A stretch of 43,117 bases of DNA from Candidatus Desulfosporosinus infrequens (GCA_900290375.1 OMOF01000712.1:1-43117); one strand, 5' to 3'; positions 7,124-16,098 are shown, counted from the first letter of the stretch. The notes: generated by a model from the sequence alone, not told the origin. Numbers and translations: made by a program.

Positions 7124-9781
7124 ATGGAGATTAGAGAAATCCAAGCGATCGAAGGGGCCAATGTTTACAGCCACCGGCCAATTATTCGAGCGATTGTGGA
7201 TCTCCAAGAATGGACAGAACGCTTTAGTAATGAATTGGGAGATTTTCGTCTTCGTCTTGTCGAGAGTTTACCGACCTTAACAGACCATTATTGTTCACGG
7301 GGAAAACTCGGCGGATTTCTGGAGCGCTTAGAAGAGGGAACTCTTATAGGGCATGTCATTGAACATGTGACCATCGACCTTTTAACACAAGCTGGGCAAA
7401 CCGTCAAATATGGCAAAACTATGGCTATTTTAGAACAACCGGGTTGGTATGAAATTATCTTCAATTACGAAGCTAAAGAGGGGGCTATTGAAGCCTTCAA
7501 ACAAGCGTTTGCTCTTGTTAAGACCCTTCTGAATCAAGAATCTTTTGATGTAATATATGCCGTAAACCGTATAAAAAAAGTGATGGCTGAATATGAGTTG
7601 GGAGTTTCAACTCAGGTTATTGTTGAAGCTTGCCGAGAACGGGGAATTCCGATATCTCGTCTCAATGAGAGTAGCTTACTGCAATTGGGGTACGGTCGAA
7701 ATCAACAACGTATTCAAGCAACAATAACGGGTGCTACTTCTAGTATTGGGGTAGACATTGCTTGTAATAAGGAAATGACCAAGAAAATACTGAACGACGG
7801 TGGGGTCCCCGTCCCGTGGGGACATATTGTTAGGACGGAAGAGGAAGCAGTTCGGACCTTTTTGACAATGAAACCGGTCGTTGTAATTAAACCTCTGCAC
7901 GGAAACCAAGGGAAAGGAGTGACCCTTCGACTAACGAGCGTGTCGGAAGTTAGGACTGCATTTAAGGTCGCTCAAACTTACGGTGATTGGGTGATCATTG
8001 AGGAATATATTTCTGGTCAACATTATCGCTTAGTTGTGGTCGGGGAACGTTTAATTGCCGCAGCAAAGCGGATTCCGGCCCATGTGATTGGAGATGGTTC
8101 ATCGACGATTGCGGAGCTGGTGGCCCTAACGAACGAGGACCCTCTGCGTGGGGAAGACCATGAAAAGGCTTTAACAAAAATTAAAATTGATCCTGTAGTT
8201 ATTATGACCCTAACTCAAAAGCATTTAACCCTAACATCTGTTCTCGAGCATGGGGAAGTGGTGTATCTGCGTGACAGTGCAAATTTGAGTACCGGTGGAA
8301 TCGCTGAGGATGTAACGGACCTTGTGCATCCAGATAATGTGGACTTAGCAGTCTATACGGCCAAACTGATTGGTTTGGATGTTGCAGGCATTGATTTAGT
8401 GATTGAGGATATCAAAGAGTCCTACCGCGAGAAAAACGGACATATCATTGAGGTCAACGCTGCGCCGGGGATTCGCATGCATCATTTTCCAAATGTGGGT
8501 AAAGCACGAGAGGTAGGCAAGGCCATTGTCGAGCAAATATTACCTTCTGGAAATGGAAGAATTCCTATCGTTTCAATAACGGGGACTAATGGGAAAACTA
8601 CGACAACTCGGATGATTAATAAAATGCTTACCGATCAACAGCTTCTGGTGGGGATGACTTCTACCGATGGAATTTATATCAATCAAAAACTATGGGTTAA
8701 AGGAGATATGACTGGTCCGGAGAGCGCCAGAATTATCTTAAGACACCCAGATGTTCAGGTGGCTGTTCTTGAAACAGCGCGTGGCGGGATTCTTCGGGCT
8801 GGCCTAGGGTATGAATATGCCGATGTGGCGGTGATTACGAATGTTTCGAACGATCATCTGGGTCAGTATGGTATAGAAACGCTCGAAGATATTACCCATG
8901 TCAAGAGCCTCGTTGCTGAGGTCGTCAAACCCCATAGTTACGTAGTGTTGAATGCGGATGACCCTCAGGTTGTGCACATGGCAAAGCGCACTAAGGGAAA
9001 AGTTATTCTTTTTAGTGCTGAAAAAGATAACTTTCATGTTCGCAAACATTTGGGATTGGGTGGAACAGCAGTCTTTGTGCGCCGAGGTATGATTTTGGTT
9101 TGTCAGGGTTCACAAAGTTTTAAAATCTGTTCAGTGAAACAGATTCCGGTGACCTGGGAGGGGAAAGCCAAACATAACATTCATAATTCTTTGGCGGCGG
9201 TCGCGGCGGGATGGGCGTTGGGGTTAAGTGCCGTGGCGATTCGAATTTCTCTGCAAGAGTTTTCCTCGGCTGCGGAACACAACCGGGGACGCCTGAATCT
9301 TTATGAGTTGGATGGAGTTCATGTTTTTGTTGACTATGGACATAATGCTGCAGGGATTCAAGAAGTTGCCAAGACACTAAAACAGTTTAAGGGCGGTTCT
9401 CTGGTGGGTTGTGTTACTGTTCCTGGTGATCGGCCGGATGAATCGGTACGTGAAGTGGGACGGGTAGCCGCACAAAGTTTTAAACGTTTAATTATTCGCG
9501 AAGATGCTGATTTGCGCGGACGTAAACCGGGAGAAATTGCTCACCTTCTTTATGATGAAGCGGTGCGAAGTGGTATGAATCCAAATAAGATCGGAGTTAT
9601 ACTTACGGAAATAGAAGCCTTTCGGCAGGGCCTAGACAGTTGCATGCCGGGCGACACTTTTGTGATGTTCTATGAGAACCTTGACCCAATCGAAGAGGAA
9701 ATTCGAATGCGTATGGAACTACAAAAGGTACTAGCCTATAAATCAGTGCCGAGTGAATGGGTTGTTGGCGGAGAATTTTAA
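7124..9781 (+). CDS. cphA: Cyanophycin synthetase
   Basis: CphA polymerises aspartate and arginine into cyanophycin using two ATP-dependent active sites. The 885-residue protein shows the normal CphA1 order. The N-terminal domain contains GHVIEHVTIDLLTQAG. An ATP-grasp domain at roughly 200-470 has VVIKPLHGNQGKGV and IIEVNAAPGIRMH. A Mur-ligase-like domain follows, with P-loop GTNGKTTTT near 487-495, TARGGILRAGLG and ITNVSNDHLGQYG. The last part (HVFVDYGHNAAGI, VPGDRPDESV) is the Mur C-terminal domain. Length and motifs are complete, so it should be active. ATG 7124 follows GAAAGGGG. A strong hairpin terminator at 9803-9830 closes the cphB-cphA unit. Its place among sporulation genes makes a spore-linked nitrogen store worth considering (inference). 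Confidence 0.96.
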   Translation: MEIREIQAIEGANVYSHRPIIRAIVDLQEWTERFSNELGDFRLRLVESLPTLTDHYCSRGKLGGFLERLEEGTLIGHVIEHVTIDLLTQAGQTVKYGKTMAILEQPGWYEIIFNYEAKEGAIEAFKQAFALVKTLLNQESFDVIYAVNRIKKVMAEYELGVSTQVIVEACRERGIPISRLNESSLLQLGYGRNQQRIQATITGATSSIGVDIACNKEMTKKILNDGGVPVPWGHIVRTEEEAVRTFLTMKPVVVIKPLHGNQGKGVTLRLTSVSEVRTAFKVAQTYGDWVIIEEYISGQHYRLVVVGERLIAAAKRIPAHVIGDGSSTIAELVALTNEDPLRGEDHEKALTKIKIDPVVIMTLTQKHLTLTSVLEHGEVVYLRDSANLSTGGIAEDVTDLVHPDNVDLAVYTAKLIGLDVAGIDLVIEDIKESYREKNGHIIEVNAAPGIRMHHFPNVGKAREVGKAIVEQILPSGNGRIPIVSITGTNGKTTTTRMINKMLTDQQLLVGMTSTDGIYINQKLWVKGDMTGPESARIILRHPDVQVAVLETARGGILRAGLGYEYADVAVITNVSNDHLGQYGIETLEDITHVKSLVAEVVKPHSYVVLNADDPQVVHMAKRTKGKVILFSAEKDNFHVRKHLGLGGTAVFVRRGMILVCQGSQSFKICSVKQIPVTWEGKAKHNIHNSLAAVAAGWALGLSAVAIRISLQEFSSAAEHNRGRLNLYELDGVHVFVDYGHNAAGIQEVAKTLKQFKGGSLVGCVTVPGDRPDESVREVGRVAAQSFKRLIIREDADLRGRKPGEIAHLLYDEAVRSGMNPNKIGVILTEIEAFRQGLDSCMPGDTFVMFYENLDPIEEEIRMRMELQKVLAYKSVPSEWVVGGEF

Positions 9782-9802
9782 GGATTAACGATTGGATTAT
9801 GG

Positions 9803-9830
9803 AGGGGCGAGGATTATCTTCGCCCCTTTT
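9803..9830 (+). terminator. Rho-independent terminator after cphA
   Basis: AGGGGCGA (9803-9810) pairs with TCGCCCCT (9820-9827) around a 9-nt loop and is followed by TTT. Confidence 0.8.
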
Positions 9831-9857
9831 GAGCATAGATTTTACAAGGAGAAGTGC

Positions 9858-9886
9858 TGGAACTCTAAACTAAAAATATGTATAAT
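9858..9886 (+). promoter_or_regulatory. Possible SigA promoter for ispE
   Basis: A perfect TATAAT at 9881-9886 sits 17 nt after a weak -35 (TGGAAC, 9858-9863), about 40 nt upstream of ispE. The -10 box is convincing; the -35 is not. Confidence 0.45.
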
Positions 9887-9927
9887 AAAAGAAAATACAT
9901 TCGTAATGTTCGGAAAGGGCAATGTAT

Positions 9928-10788
9928 ATGGAACAATCTTTTCTAACATCGTTCGCCTATGCCAAGATTAATCTCGCCTTAGCTATTGGCGGAATTCGGG
10001 AAGATGGGTATCATGAACTTCAAAGTGTCATGCAATCCATCGCCTTACATGACATTGTCCGGGTTCGGCGTAGCGGAGAGAAGGTTATCTGCCGTTGTGG
10101 AGCCTTAAGTGGCCCGGATAATTTAGCGCATAAAGCAGCTGTGTTATTTCAGGAACAGTGCGGCCAATTCGGAGGGCTTGAAATTGAGATTGAAAAGCAT
10201 ATTCCAATTCAGGCCGGACTAGCTGGAGGGAGCGCGGATGCTGCAGCGACACTGCGTTTACTAAATCGACTTTATGAAGAACCCCTCAATCGAGAAGCAC
10301 TTCTCAAGCTGGCGGGTAGATGTGGTGCCGATGTTGCTTTCTGTCTTTTTGGCGGAACAATGTGGGCGACTGGACGGGGAGAGCTGCTAGAATTATTACC
10401 TTCAGCACCTACTCTGAATCTTGTCTTAATCAAACCATTTGCTGGAGTGAACACTAGTGAGGCGTATCGCCAATTTGACAGCTTGGGGCAGAGTGGACAT
10501 TTATCGCGTACGGATTGGGAAAAGGTTTTAGCACAGGGTTCGGCGCAGCAAATTGCAGGTCTACTTTACAATGATTTAGAGCCAGCCTCGATCCATTTAG
10601 TTCCACAAATTTTGAAATTCAAGCAGCTTTTTATAGAGGCAGAGTGCCATGGGGCCTTAATGTCCGGAAGCGGTTCTTGTGTATTTGGGATTACTCAAGG
10701 AAAACAGCACGCCCTAGAAGTTGCTGAACAGTTGAGAAAAAAAGGCTTTTATAACGTTTGGGTGACAAGAACAGTTGCAGACATTTAG
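9928..10788 (+). CDS. ispE: 4-diphosphocytidyl-2-C-methyl-D-erythritol kinase
   Basis: IspE phosphorylates CDP-methylerythritol at the 2-hydroxyl in the MEP route to isoprenoid precursors. The 286-residue protein belongs to the GHMP kinase family: AYAKINLALAIGG at the start carries the substrate Lys, GLAGGSADAAA near residues 97-107 is the ATP loop, and SGSGSCVFGI near the end is the third GHMP motif. Two in-frame ATGs lie 6 nt apart (9922 and 9928); GGAAAGGG (9912-9919) is 2 nt from the first and 8 nt from the second, so 9928 is preferred. It precedes the GntR regulator and purR, an order also seen in B. subtilis for ispE-purR. Confidence 0.95.
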   Translation: MEQSFLTSFAYAKINLALAIGGIREDGYHELQSVMQSIALHDIVRVRRSGEKVICRCGALSGPDNLAHKAAVLFQEQCGQFGGLEIEIEKHIPIQAGLAGGSADAAATLRLLNRLYEEPLNREALLKLAGRCGADVAFCLFGGTMWATGRGELLELLPSAPTLNLVLIKPFAGVNTSEAYRQFDSLGQSGHLSRTDWEKVLAQGSAQQIAGLLYNDLEPASIHLVPQILKFKQLFIEAECHGALMSGSGSCVFGITQGKQHALEVAEQLRKKGFYNVWVTRTVADI

Positions 10789-10810
10789 AGGATGAAGGGG
10801 GAGAAAAATC

Positions 10811-11503
10811 GTGGAAAAACGATTGGTACCTGTAATACTTGACGGTTATAAACCATTGAGGGAAATTGTTTTTGAATCCATGCGTGAGGCTATACTTAGT
10901 GGAGTACTTAAGCCTGGAGAGCGGTTGATGGAAATCCAATTGGCTGAAGAAATGGGGGTTAGTAGAACTCCGGTTCGTGAAGCAATCCGGAAATTAGAAC
11001 TCGAGAGTTTTGTCGTCATGATTCCACGCAAGGGAGCGTATGTTGCAGGCGTATCGTTAAAAGATGTCGCCGATGTTTTTGAAATTCGTTCGGCATTAGA
11101 AGGATTGGCGGCAGGACTGGCAGCAGAACGCATTACGGAAGATGAATTAGAACTAATGGAACAAGCCTTGTTTTTTAGAGTCAGTGAGAGTGAAATGGAC
11201 TTAGAACAGATTGTGAAGTCTGATACCGATTTCCATGCCTTAGTCTATAGAGCTAGTCGTAATGAACGGCTGATTCAAATCCTAGAAAATTTGCGCGAAC
11301 AAATTCAACGTTTTCGGGCAACTTCGCTGGCTGTTCCAGGGCGGAACAAACTGGCAATTGAAGAGCACCGGATGATTGTTGAAGCCTTAAGGAATCATAA
11401 CAGCGAGGAAGCGCAAGCCTTGGCGATGTCGCATATTGTAACGGCTGAAAATGTCATGTTCGAAGCCATGAGTTTAAAGAATGATCCGGATAAGGTGGAT
11501 TAA
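10811..11503 (+). CDS. GntR-family transcriptional regulator (FadR/FCD subfamily)
   Basis: The 230-residue protein has an N-terminal winged helix-turn-helix at about residues 12-75, with LKPGERLMEIQLAEEMGVS and RTPVREAIRKLE, the diagnostic GntR signature. A helical FCD ligand-binding domain follows at about 85-215. FCD regulators usually bind a small carboxylic acid with a metal held by conserved Asp/His residues; here DFHALVY and EEHRMIVEAL supply candidates. The start is GTG 10811 after AAGGGGGAG. It sits between ispE and purR with short gaps and is probably co-transcribed. Its effector and targets cannot be told from sequence. This gene is an addition relative to the B. subtilis order. Confidence 0.92.
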   Translation: MEKRLVPVILDGYKPLREIVFESMREAILSGVLKPGERLMEIQLAEEMGVSRTPVREAIRKLELESFVVMIPRKGAYVAGVSLKDVADVFEIRSALEGLAAGLAAERITEDELELMEQALFFRVSESEMDLEQIVKSDTDFHALVYRASRNERLIQILENLREQIQRFRATSLAVPGRNKLAIEEHRMIVEALRNHNSEEAQALAMSHIVTAENVMFEAMSLKNDPDKVD

Positions 11504-11508
11504 GAAGC

Positions 11509-12327
11509 GTGGAGAAGATGAAAAGAGCAGAACGGATGGTGGCCATCACCCAGGTGTTGATGTTAAAGCCGAATGTCCTGACTCCGTTAACCTTATTTGC
11601 AGAACGGTTTGGTACGGCCAAGTCCACAATTAGTGAGGATCTGATGGCGGTTAAGGGAAGCTTACTCCTTTCAGGGCAGGGTCACCTGGAAACAATTCCA
11701 GGGGCAGCTGGTGGAGTGCGTTATATTCCTGAAATTTCCAAGAACGAAGCAACCCAATTTCTTGATGATCTAGCCGAATGTCTGAGCAATAAAGAGCGAA
11801 TTCTAGCGGGCGGTTTTCTGTATATGAACGATATCTTGTTTGATCCATCTGTTCTACGCCCACTGGGTCTTATTTTTGCTGGTGCATTCAGAGACAAGAA
11901 ACCGGATGTTGTGGTGACCATTGAAACGAAAGGAATTCCGCTCGCCCTTGTGACGGCAGAGGCCTTAGGGTTGCCCATGGTGGTCATTCGAACTGGGAAC
12001 AAAGTAACAGAGGGTTCTTCTGTAAGTATTAATTATGTTTCTGGATCATCTCGTCGGATTCAAACCATGTCGCTTTCTCGCCGGGCCTTAGACCCTCAAC
12101 AACGCGTCCTGGTTATTGATGATTTTATGAAGGCGGGCGGAACAGCACTAGGGATGAAAAATTTGATGGCAGAATTTGAAGCAGAGGTTGTAGGAATTGG
12201 GGTATTAGTCGAGGTCCGAATCACTGAAGAACCGAAGCTCGTTGAAGGATATTTATCCCTTTTGCAGCTTAAAGAACTGGACTTGGATACTGGCAAAATG
12301 TCAGTTGTCCCAATGGCTAGCCTTTAA
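11509..12327 (+). CDS. purR: Purine operon repressor PurR
   Basis: Firmicutes PurR represses purine genes and is released by PRPP. The 272-residue protein has a winged helix domain to about residue 75 (TPLTLFAERFGTAKSTISED). A phosphoribosyltransferase-like domain follows with VLVIDDFMKAGGTA near 200-213, where Asp204 and Asp205 lie in the PRPP loop. KVTEGSSVSINYVSGSSRRI is strongly conserved with B. subtilis PurR. The start may be GTG 11509 or ATG 11518; GGAG at 11510-11513 would serve the ATG, giving 269 residues. It starts 5 nt after the GntR gene, indicating co-transcription. The ridA/yabJ gene that often follows purR is absent; spoVG comes next. Confidence 0.94.
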   Translation: MEKMKRAERMVAITQVLMLKPNVLTPLTLFAERFGTAKSTISEDLMAVKGSLLLSGQGHLETIPGAAGGVRYIPEISKNEATQFLDDLAECLSNKERILAGGFLYMNDILFDPSVLRPLGLIFAGAFRDKKPDVVVTIETKGIPLALVTAEALGLPMVVIRTGNKVTEGSSVSINYVSGSSRRIQTMSLSRRALDPQQRVLVIDDFMKAGGTALGMKNLMAEFEAEVVGIGVLVEVRITEEPKLVEGYLSLLQLKELDLDTGKMSVVPMASL

Positions 12328-12380
12328 AGTAAATTGTAGGATGTTCATTTTATCGAAATAGAAATTTTTATGGATTTAAG

Positions 12381-12407
12381 GCAGGATTTTTTTACCATAC
12401 AGAGAAT
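12381..12407 (+). promoter_or_regulatory. SigH-type promoter of spoVG
   Basis: GCAGGATTT (12381-12389) fits the SigH -35 pattern RnAGGAwww. After an 11-nt spacer, AGAGAAT (12401-12407) fits RnnGAAT. spoVG is a classic SigH gene in B. subtilis, so both position and sequence agree. Confidence 0.75.
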
Positions 12408-12455
12408 ATCATTATGAATAAGCCCGAAGGATAAGTGGGAGGGTGGTGATTCATA

Positions 12456-12710
12456 ATGAATATTACCGATGTGCGGGTTCGGAAGATTAATACGGAAGGA
12501 AAGATGAAGGCGGTGGTCTCCGTGACCTTTGATAATGCTTTCGTCGTCCATGATGTCAAAGTCGTTGAAGGCATGAACGGTATTTTTGTAGCCATGCCTA
12601 GCCGTAAAACACCTGAAGGAGAATTTCGTGATATCGCCCATCCCATTTCTGCTGCAGCACGAGAAGTGATCCAGACGGCTGTTTTAAAAGCATATCAAGA
12701 AGCCATTTAA
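12456..12710 (+). CDS. spoVG: Septation/sporulation regulator SpoVG
   Basis: SpoVG is a small nucleic-acid-binding regulator that affects asymmetric septation, cortex formation and other late-growth traits. The 84-residue product is full length and carries the family sequence [26 protein letters not shown] and [20 protein letters not shown]. Compared with longer SpoVG proteins, the acidic C-terminal tail is short. GGGAGGGTGG lies just upstream of ATG 12456, and a SigH-like promoter is centred about 60 nt before the start. The gene lies between purR and glmU as in B. subtilis. Confidence 0.97.
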   Translation: MNITDVRVRKINTEGKMKAVVSVTFDNAFVVHDVKVVEGMNGIFVAMPSRKTPEGEFRDIAHPISAAAREVIQTAVLKAYQEAI

Positions 12711-12738
12711 ACGCACATCATAGATTCAGGCACATTCA

Positions 12739-12877
12739 AGAAAATAACCAGTCAGTCTGCCAGTCTATTTTGTGTCATACTGCGTTGGTATGTTCACCTA
12801 ATAGCCCCGCTATGAGGTGAACATACCTCCTTGTCTGACGCAAAATATTCAAGGCATCTTTGACTTGTTATTTTCTT
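12739..12877. repeat. Long imperfect palindrome between spoVG and glmU
   Basis: The outer arms AAGAAAATAAC (from 12739) and GTTATTTTCTT (to 12877) are complementary. Middle segments ATTTTGTGTCA and TGACGCAAAAT pair with one mismatch. The inner arms GGTATGTTCACCT (12787-12799) and AGGTGAACATACC (12815-12827) pair perfectly around a short loop. Together they make a 139-bp imperfect palindrome. It holds no gene and occupies most of the 326-bp gap between spoVG and glmU. Confidence 0.8.
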
Positions 12878-12888
12878 TCATATGCCTT

Positions 12889-12917
12889 AAAGGGGACCTT
12901 GTGTAGGTCTCCTTTTT
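12889..12917 (+). terminator. Probable terminator upstream of glmU
   Basis: AAAGGGGACC (12889-12898) pairs with GGTCTCCTTT (12906-12915), with one G-T pair, around a 7-nt loop. The T-run is short. It would end transcripts from spoVG. Confidence 0.7.
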
Positions 12918-12964
12918 CCAATCAATATTTTAACTTTTGTCATAAAAGAGGATTTTGATCTGAT

Positions 12965-12994
12965 TTGACGAATAAAGAACTTTCGGGATGTAAT
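12965..12994 (+). promoter_or_regulatory. SigA-type promoter of glmU
   Basis: TTGACG (12965-12970), an 18-nt spacer and TGTAAT (12989-12994), 42 nt before the glmU start. Confidence 0.6.
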
Positions 12995-13036
12995 AAATAA
13001 GTTGAGGTTAAATTAAAGCTGGAGGCGAATTAGATT

Positions 13037-14398
13037 ATGCCTAATTTAGTAGCGGTGATCATGGCTGCAGGAAAAGGGACAAGAATGAAATCGAAGTTGC
13101 CGAAGGTCATGCATTTATTGGCAGGTAAAACTCTTCTGGAACATGTCATAGGTGCAGTAAATCAGGTTGGAATTGAACGTCCGCTGGTTATTGTTGGACA
13201 CGGTCGAGAGGTTGTTGAGGCCAGTATTTGTGAACGCACTGAGGTCGTGGTTCAAACAGAGCAACTTGGAACTGGACATGCTATTATGCAAGCCCTACCT
13301 TATCTGGAAGGAGTCCAGACCGTTCTTGTCTTAAGTGGGGATCAGCCGTTACTAAAACCTGAGACACTCCACGCTCTCATTAAATTGCACGAGACGCAAG
13401 GGGTTAGTGCCACGGTATTAACAGCCTATCTGGATCAACCTTTCGGTTATGGGCGTATCATTAAAAGTGGGGAGAGTCTTGTTAAAATTGTTGAGGAAAA
13501 AGACGCCACTCTTGCTGAACAACAAATCAAAGAAATCAACACAGGGACTTACTGTTTTAGGGGATCAGCACTTAGGGATGCCCTAACAAAAATCACCCCC
13601 CAGAATGCGCAAGGAGAATATTATCTGACGGAAGTTTTTGATATTTTTTTAAGGCAAGGGGAAAAAATGCAGACGTATCGTACTGCAGATTCACATGAGG
13701 CATTGGGGATTAATAGCCGGGGTCAATTGGCTGAGGCTGAAGCAGTTTTCCGCACTCGTATTCGTGAACATTGGCTGAGTGAGGGGGTTACGCTAATAGA
13801 TCCCGCTTCGACCTTTATTGACGCGGAAGTGGAACTCGCATCAGACGTGACGATTTTACCCTTCACCCGTTTGCTGGGAAAAACACGGATCGAAGAGAAT
13901 GCTGTGATTGGACCCCAGACCAGTTTAGAAAACTGTACGGTGGGGTGTGGGTCTGAAGTAATCTACACCGTGGCTAAAGATGCGGTGATTGGAGAACGTT
14001 GTCACATTGGTCCGTTTGCCTATTTACGACCAGGTACTAAACTTGAAGCAGAAGTAAAAGTGGGGGACTTTGTAGAAATTAAAAATAGTTGGCTCGAAAC
14101 GGGAGCGAAAGTGCCCCATTTGAGTTATATTGGAGACGCACACATTGGGAAATCAGCCAATATCGGAGCGGGTACAATTACCTGTAACTACGACGGGGTG
14201 AATAAACATCTCACTAAAATTGGAGATTATGCCTTCATTGGCAGTAATACAAATTTAGTTGCTCCGGTTGAAGTGGGGGAACATGCCGTTACGGGCGCAG
14301 GGTCAACAATTACGAAGAATGTTCCGGCAGAAGCCTTGGCAGTTGAACGGTGCCAGCAGGTGATCAAGGAACATTGGTATCGCAAAAAGATGAAATAG
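13037..14398 (+). CDS. glmU: Bifunctional UDP-GlcNAc pyrophosphorylase / GlcN-1-P acetyltransferase
   Basis: GlmU acetylates glucosamine-1-phosphate and then couples it to UTP, giving UDP-GlcNAc for peptidoglycan. The 453-residue length is standard. The uridylyltransferase half opens with IMAAGKGTRMKSKLPK, where Arg16 and Lys23 lie in the nucleotide loop, and has TEQLGTGHA and LSGDQPL. From about residue 250 a left-handed beta-helix of hexapeptide repeats follows, with IGPFAYLRPGTKL and GAGTITCNYDGVNKH (acetyltransferase site). ATG 13037 follows GGAGG with an 11-nt gap. It is 15 nt upstream of prs, the conserved glmU-prs pair that links cell-wall and nucleotide precursor supply. Confidence 0.98.
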   Translation: MPNLVAVIMAAGKGTRMKSKLPKVMHLLAGKTLLEHVIGAVNQVGIERPLVIVGHGREVVEASICERTEVVVQTEQLGTGHAIMQALPYLEGVQTVLVLSGDQPLLKPETLHALIKLHETQGVSATVLTAYLDQPFGYGRIIKSGESLVKIVEEKDATLAEQQIKEINTGTYCFRGSALRDALTKITPQNAQGEYYLTEVFDIFLRQGEKMQTYRTADSHEALGINSRGQLAEAEAVFRTRIREHWLSEGVTLIDPASTFIDAEVELASDVTILPFTRLLGKTRIEENAVIGPQTSLENCTVGCGSEVIYTVAKDAVIGERCHIGPFAYLRPGTKLEAEVKVGDFVEIKNSWLETGAKVPHLSYIGDAHIGKSANIGAGTITCNYDGVNKHLTKIGDYAFIGSNTNLVAPVEVGEHAVTGAGSTITKNVPAEALAVERCQQVIKEHWYRKKMK

Positions 14399-14413
14399 GG
14401 GGCTAAAAGAGGC

Positions 14414-15355
14414 ATGGCGGCAAAAGAATTTAAGATTTTTTGTGGGAATGCCAATCGGCCGTTGGCGCAAGAAATTGTGGATTATCTTGGAGTTCCGCTG
14501 GGGGAAGCTAACATAAAACGTTTTAAGGATGGGGAAATCTGTCTTGCCATCGATGAAAGCGTTCGGGGTGCGGATATCTATGTTGTTCAGCCCACCTGCT
14601 ATCCAACTAATGACAATATTATGGAATTGTTAATTATGATTGATGCAATTCGCCGAGCTTCAGCGCGTCGTATTACCGCAGTGATGCCCTATTATGGCTA
14701 TGCTCGTCAAGAACGCAAATCAAGGGCACGTGACCCCATCACGGCAAAATTAATGGCAAACATAATTACTTCAGCAGGAGCGGATCGTGTCGTAACGATG
14801 GATTTACATGCTCCAGCGATTCAAGGCTTCTTCGATATTCCGTTGGATCATTTGCCTGGAGTTCCGATTCTGGCAGAGTACTTTCGAGAAAAGGGGCTAG
14901 AAAATCTCTGTGTCGTATCTCCGGATTTAGGTGGGGTGACAAGGGCCCGAAATCTTGCGGAACGGATTGGCGCCTCCATAGCTATTATAGATAAACGTAG
15001 ACCCGAACCTAATGTTTCTGAAATTATGAATGTCATCGGCGAACTGAAGGGGAAGACCGTGATTATGATTGATGACATTATCGATACTGCCGGTACAATT
15101 ACGCAGGGGGCACAGGCCCTTATCGAACGGGGTGCGAAGGAAGTGTATGCGTGCTGTACCCATGCCGTTTTATCTGGATCAGCCCTTGAACGTTTGGAGA
15201 ATTCGGTTATTCGTGAACTCGTTGTGACGAATACGATTCCTATAGACAAGGAGAAAATGCTTCCCCGGATTAAGGTGTTGTCTGTTGCCCCGCTCTTGGG
15301 TGAAGCCATTGTTCGTATTCACGAAGATCTCTCGGTCAGTAAACTATTTAGTTAG
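14414..15355 (+). CDS. prs: Ribose-phosphate pyrophosphokinase (PRPP synthetase)
   Basis: Prs makes PRPP from ribose-5-phosphate and ATP, feeding purine, pyrimidine, histidine and NAD synthesis. The 313-residue product is the class I enzyme. [15 protein letters not shown] is the catalytic flexible loop region, [14 protein letters not shown] is the family signature, and [12 protein letters not shown] is the ribose-5-phosphate loop. It begins 15 nt after glmU with no promoter visible between. PRPP is also the effector of PurR, encoded 2 kb upstream. A strong hairpin follows immediately and is shared with the convergent PRC-barrel gene. The ctc/rplY gene that follows prs in Bacillus is missing here. 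Confidence 0.98.
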   Translation: MAAKEFKIFCGNANRPLAQEIVDYLGVPLGEANIKRFKDGEICLAIDESVRGADIYVVQPTCYPTNDNIMELLIMIDAIRRASARRITAVMPYYGYARQERKSRARDPITAKLMANIITSAGADRVVTMDLHAPAIQGFFDIPLDHLPGVPILAEYFREKGLENLCVVSPDLGGVTRARNLAERIGASIAIIDKRRPEPNVSEIMNVIGELKGKTVIMIDDIIDTAGTITQGAQALIERGAKEVYACCTHAVLSGSALERLENSVIRELVVTNTIPIDKEKMLPRIKVLSVAPLLGEAIVRIHEDLSVSKLFS

Positions 15356-15360
15356 AAAAG

Positions 15361-15390
15361 ACCCCTGGGGTATCAGCCCAGGGGTTCTTT
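15361..15390. terminator. Shared terminator between prs and the PRC-barrel gene
   Basis: ACCCCTGGG (15361-15369) pairs perfectly with CCCAGGGGT (15377-15385) around a 7-nt loop, with TCTTT on the + side and a run containing TTTT (AAAAG on the + strand) on the - side. It overlaps the final codons of the minus-strand gene, so it can work in both directions. Confidence 0.85.
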
Positions 15391-16098
15391 GGTTATGGGT
15401 ATTTCCGCAACAGTTTCGTCAGCAGGTGGGATTGTTTCAATTTCTGGAATGATGATAGGCGCCTTATCCAGAGCGGCTTGAGAAGCTGTTTTAGTTTTAT
15501 CTTTTTTAAAGTAACTGCTGATGGTGTGAGTTGTTTCTGAGGCTAGGTGTGACGTCGAGTGAATCAGATTTTTGAAGGTTTCACTAAGTCCTTTGTCTGC
15601 AACGGTTAGGGTGTTTTCGCTCCCTTTTTGGGCTACGATCACATCGTGTCCAATAGTCATAATATGTTCTGCAGAAATCCACGCCTTGCCAGTTAAGAAT
15701 CCTTCTAGTTTACCGCCTGAAATCTCAATCTGGGTTATTTTCCCCGTTTTTGGATCAACATAATATTCGTCGGCAGTTCCAAGCGTTTTCCCTGTTTCCG
15801 TGACCATCTTTGTGCCAATGATGGTCAGTTTTTCTTTGACTAAATCTAATAACTCTGGGAGATTTGAGGTCTTTTCTACGTGGGCCTCTTTGTCAATGGT
15901 GATCGCGTCATCGCCGACGCTAACGACTTTGGAATAGGGGATAATACGCTGATCTTTAAAAAGACCTTTAGGGTCCACTACGATTGCAGCGAGGGACTTC
16001 GTTCCAGCATCAAGAATTAGACTTTTGACATATCCGATTTGCTGTCCTTCTTTAAGAGAAATAATGGGTAAAGATAAATACTTTCGACTAGGCTTCAC
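15373..16098 (-). CDS. PRC-barrel domain protein
   Basis: The 241-residue protein contains two PRC-barrel-like units. The first, at about residues 5-75, includes LPIISLKEGQQIGYVKSLILD and DQRIIPYSKVVSVG. The second, at about 85-160, includes TETGKTLGTADEYYVDPKTG and WISAEHIMTIGHDVIVA. A Thr/Ala/Pro-rich tail with many prolines and acidic residues (IIIPEIETIPPADE) follows. PRC barrels occur in photosynthetic reaction centre H subunits, RimM and many small Firmicutes proteins of unclear role; YlmC/YmxH-like members are linked to sporulation. An ATG at 16167 is open, but AAAGGGGGTG before GTG 16098 supports the shorter start. It diverges from pth and takes the place of ctc. Confidence 0.75.
   Translation of the reverse strand: MKPSRKYLSLPIISLKEGQQIGYVKSLILDAGTKSLAAIVVDPKGLFKDQRIIPYSKVVSVGDDAITIDKEAHVEKTSNLPELLDLVKEKLTIIGTKMVTETGKTLGTADEYYVDPKTGKITQIEISGGKLEGFLTGKAWISAEHIMTIGHDVIVAQKGSENTLTVADKGLSETFKNLIHSTSHLASETTHTISSYFKKDKTKTASQAALDKAPIIIPEIETIPPADETVAEIPITKEPLG

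Noticed and set aside
14848-15309. 153-codon minus-strand frame inside prs
   Set aside because: It is a shadow of the strongly conserved prs gene, with no ribosome site or recognisable domain.
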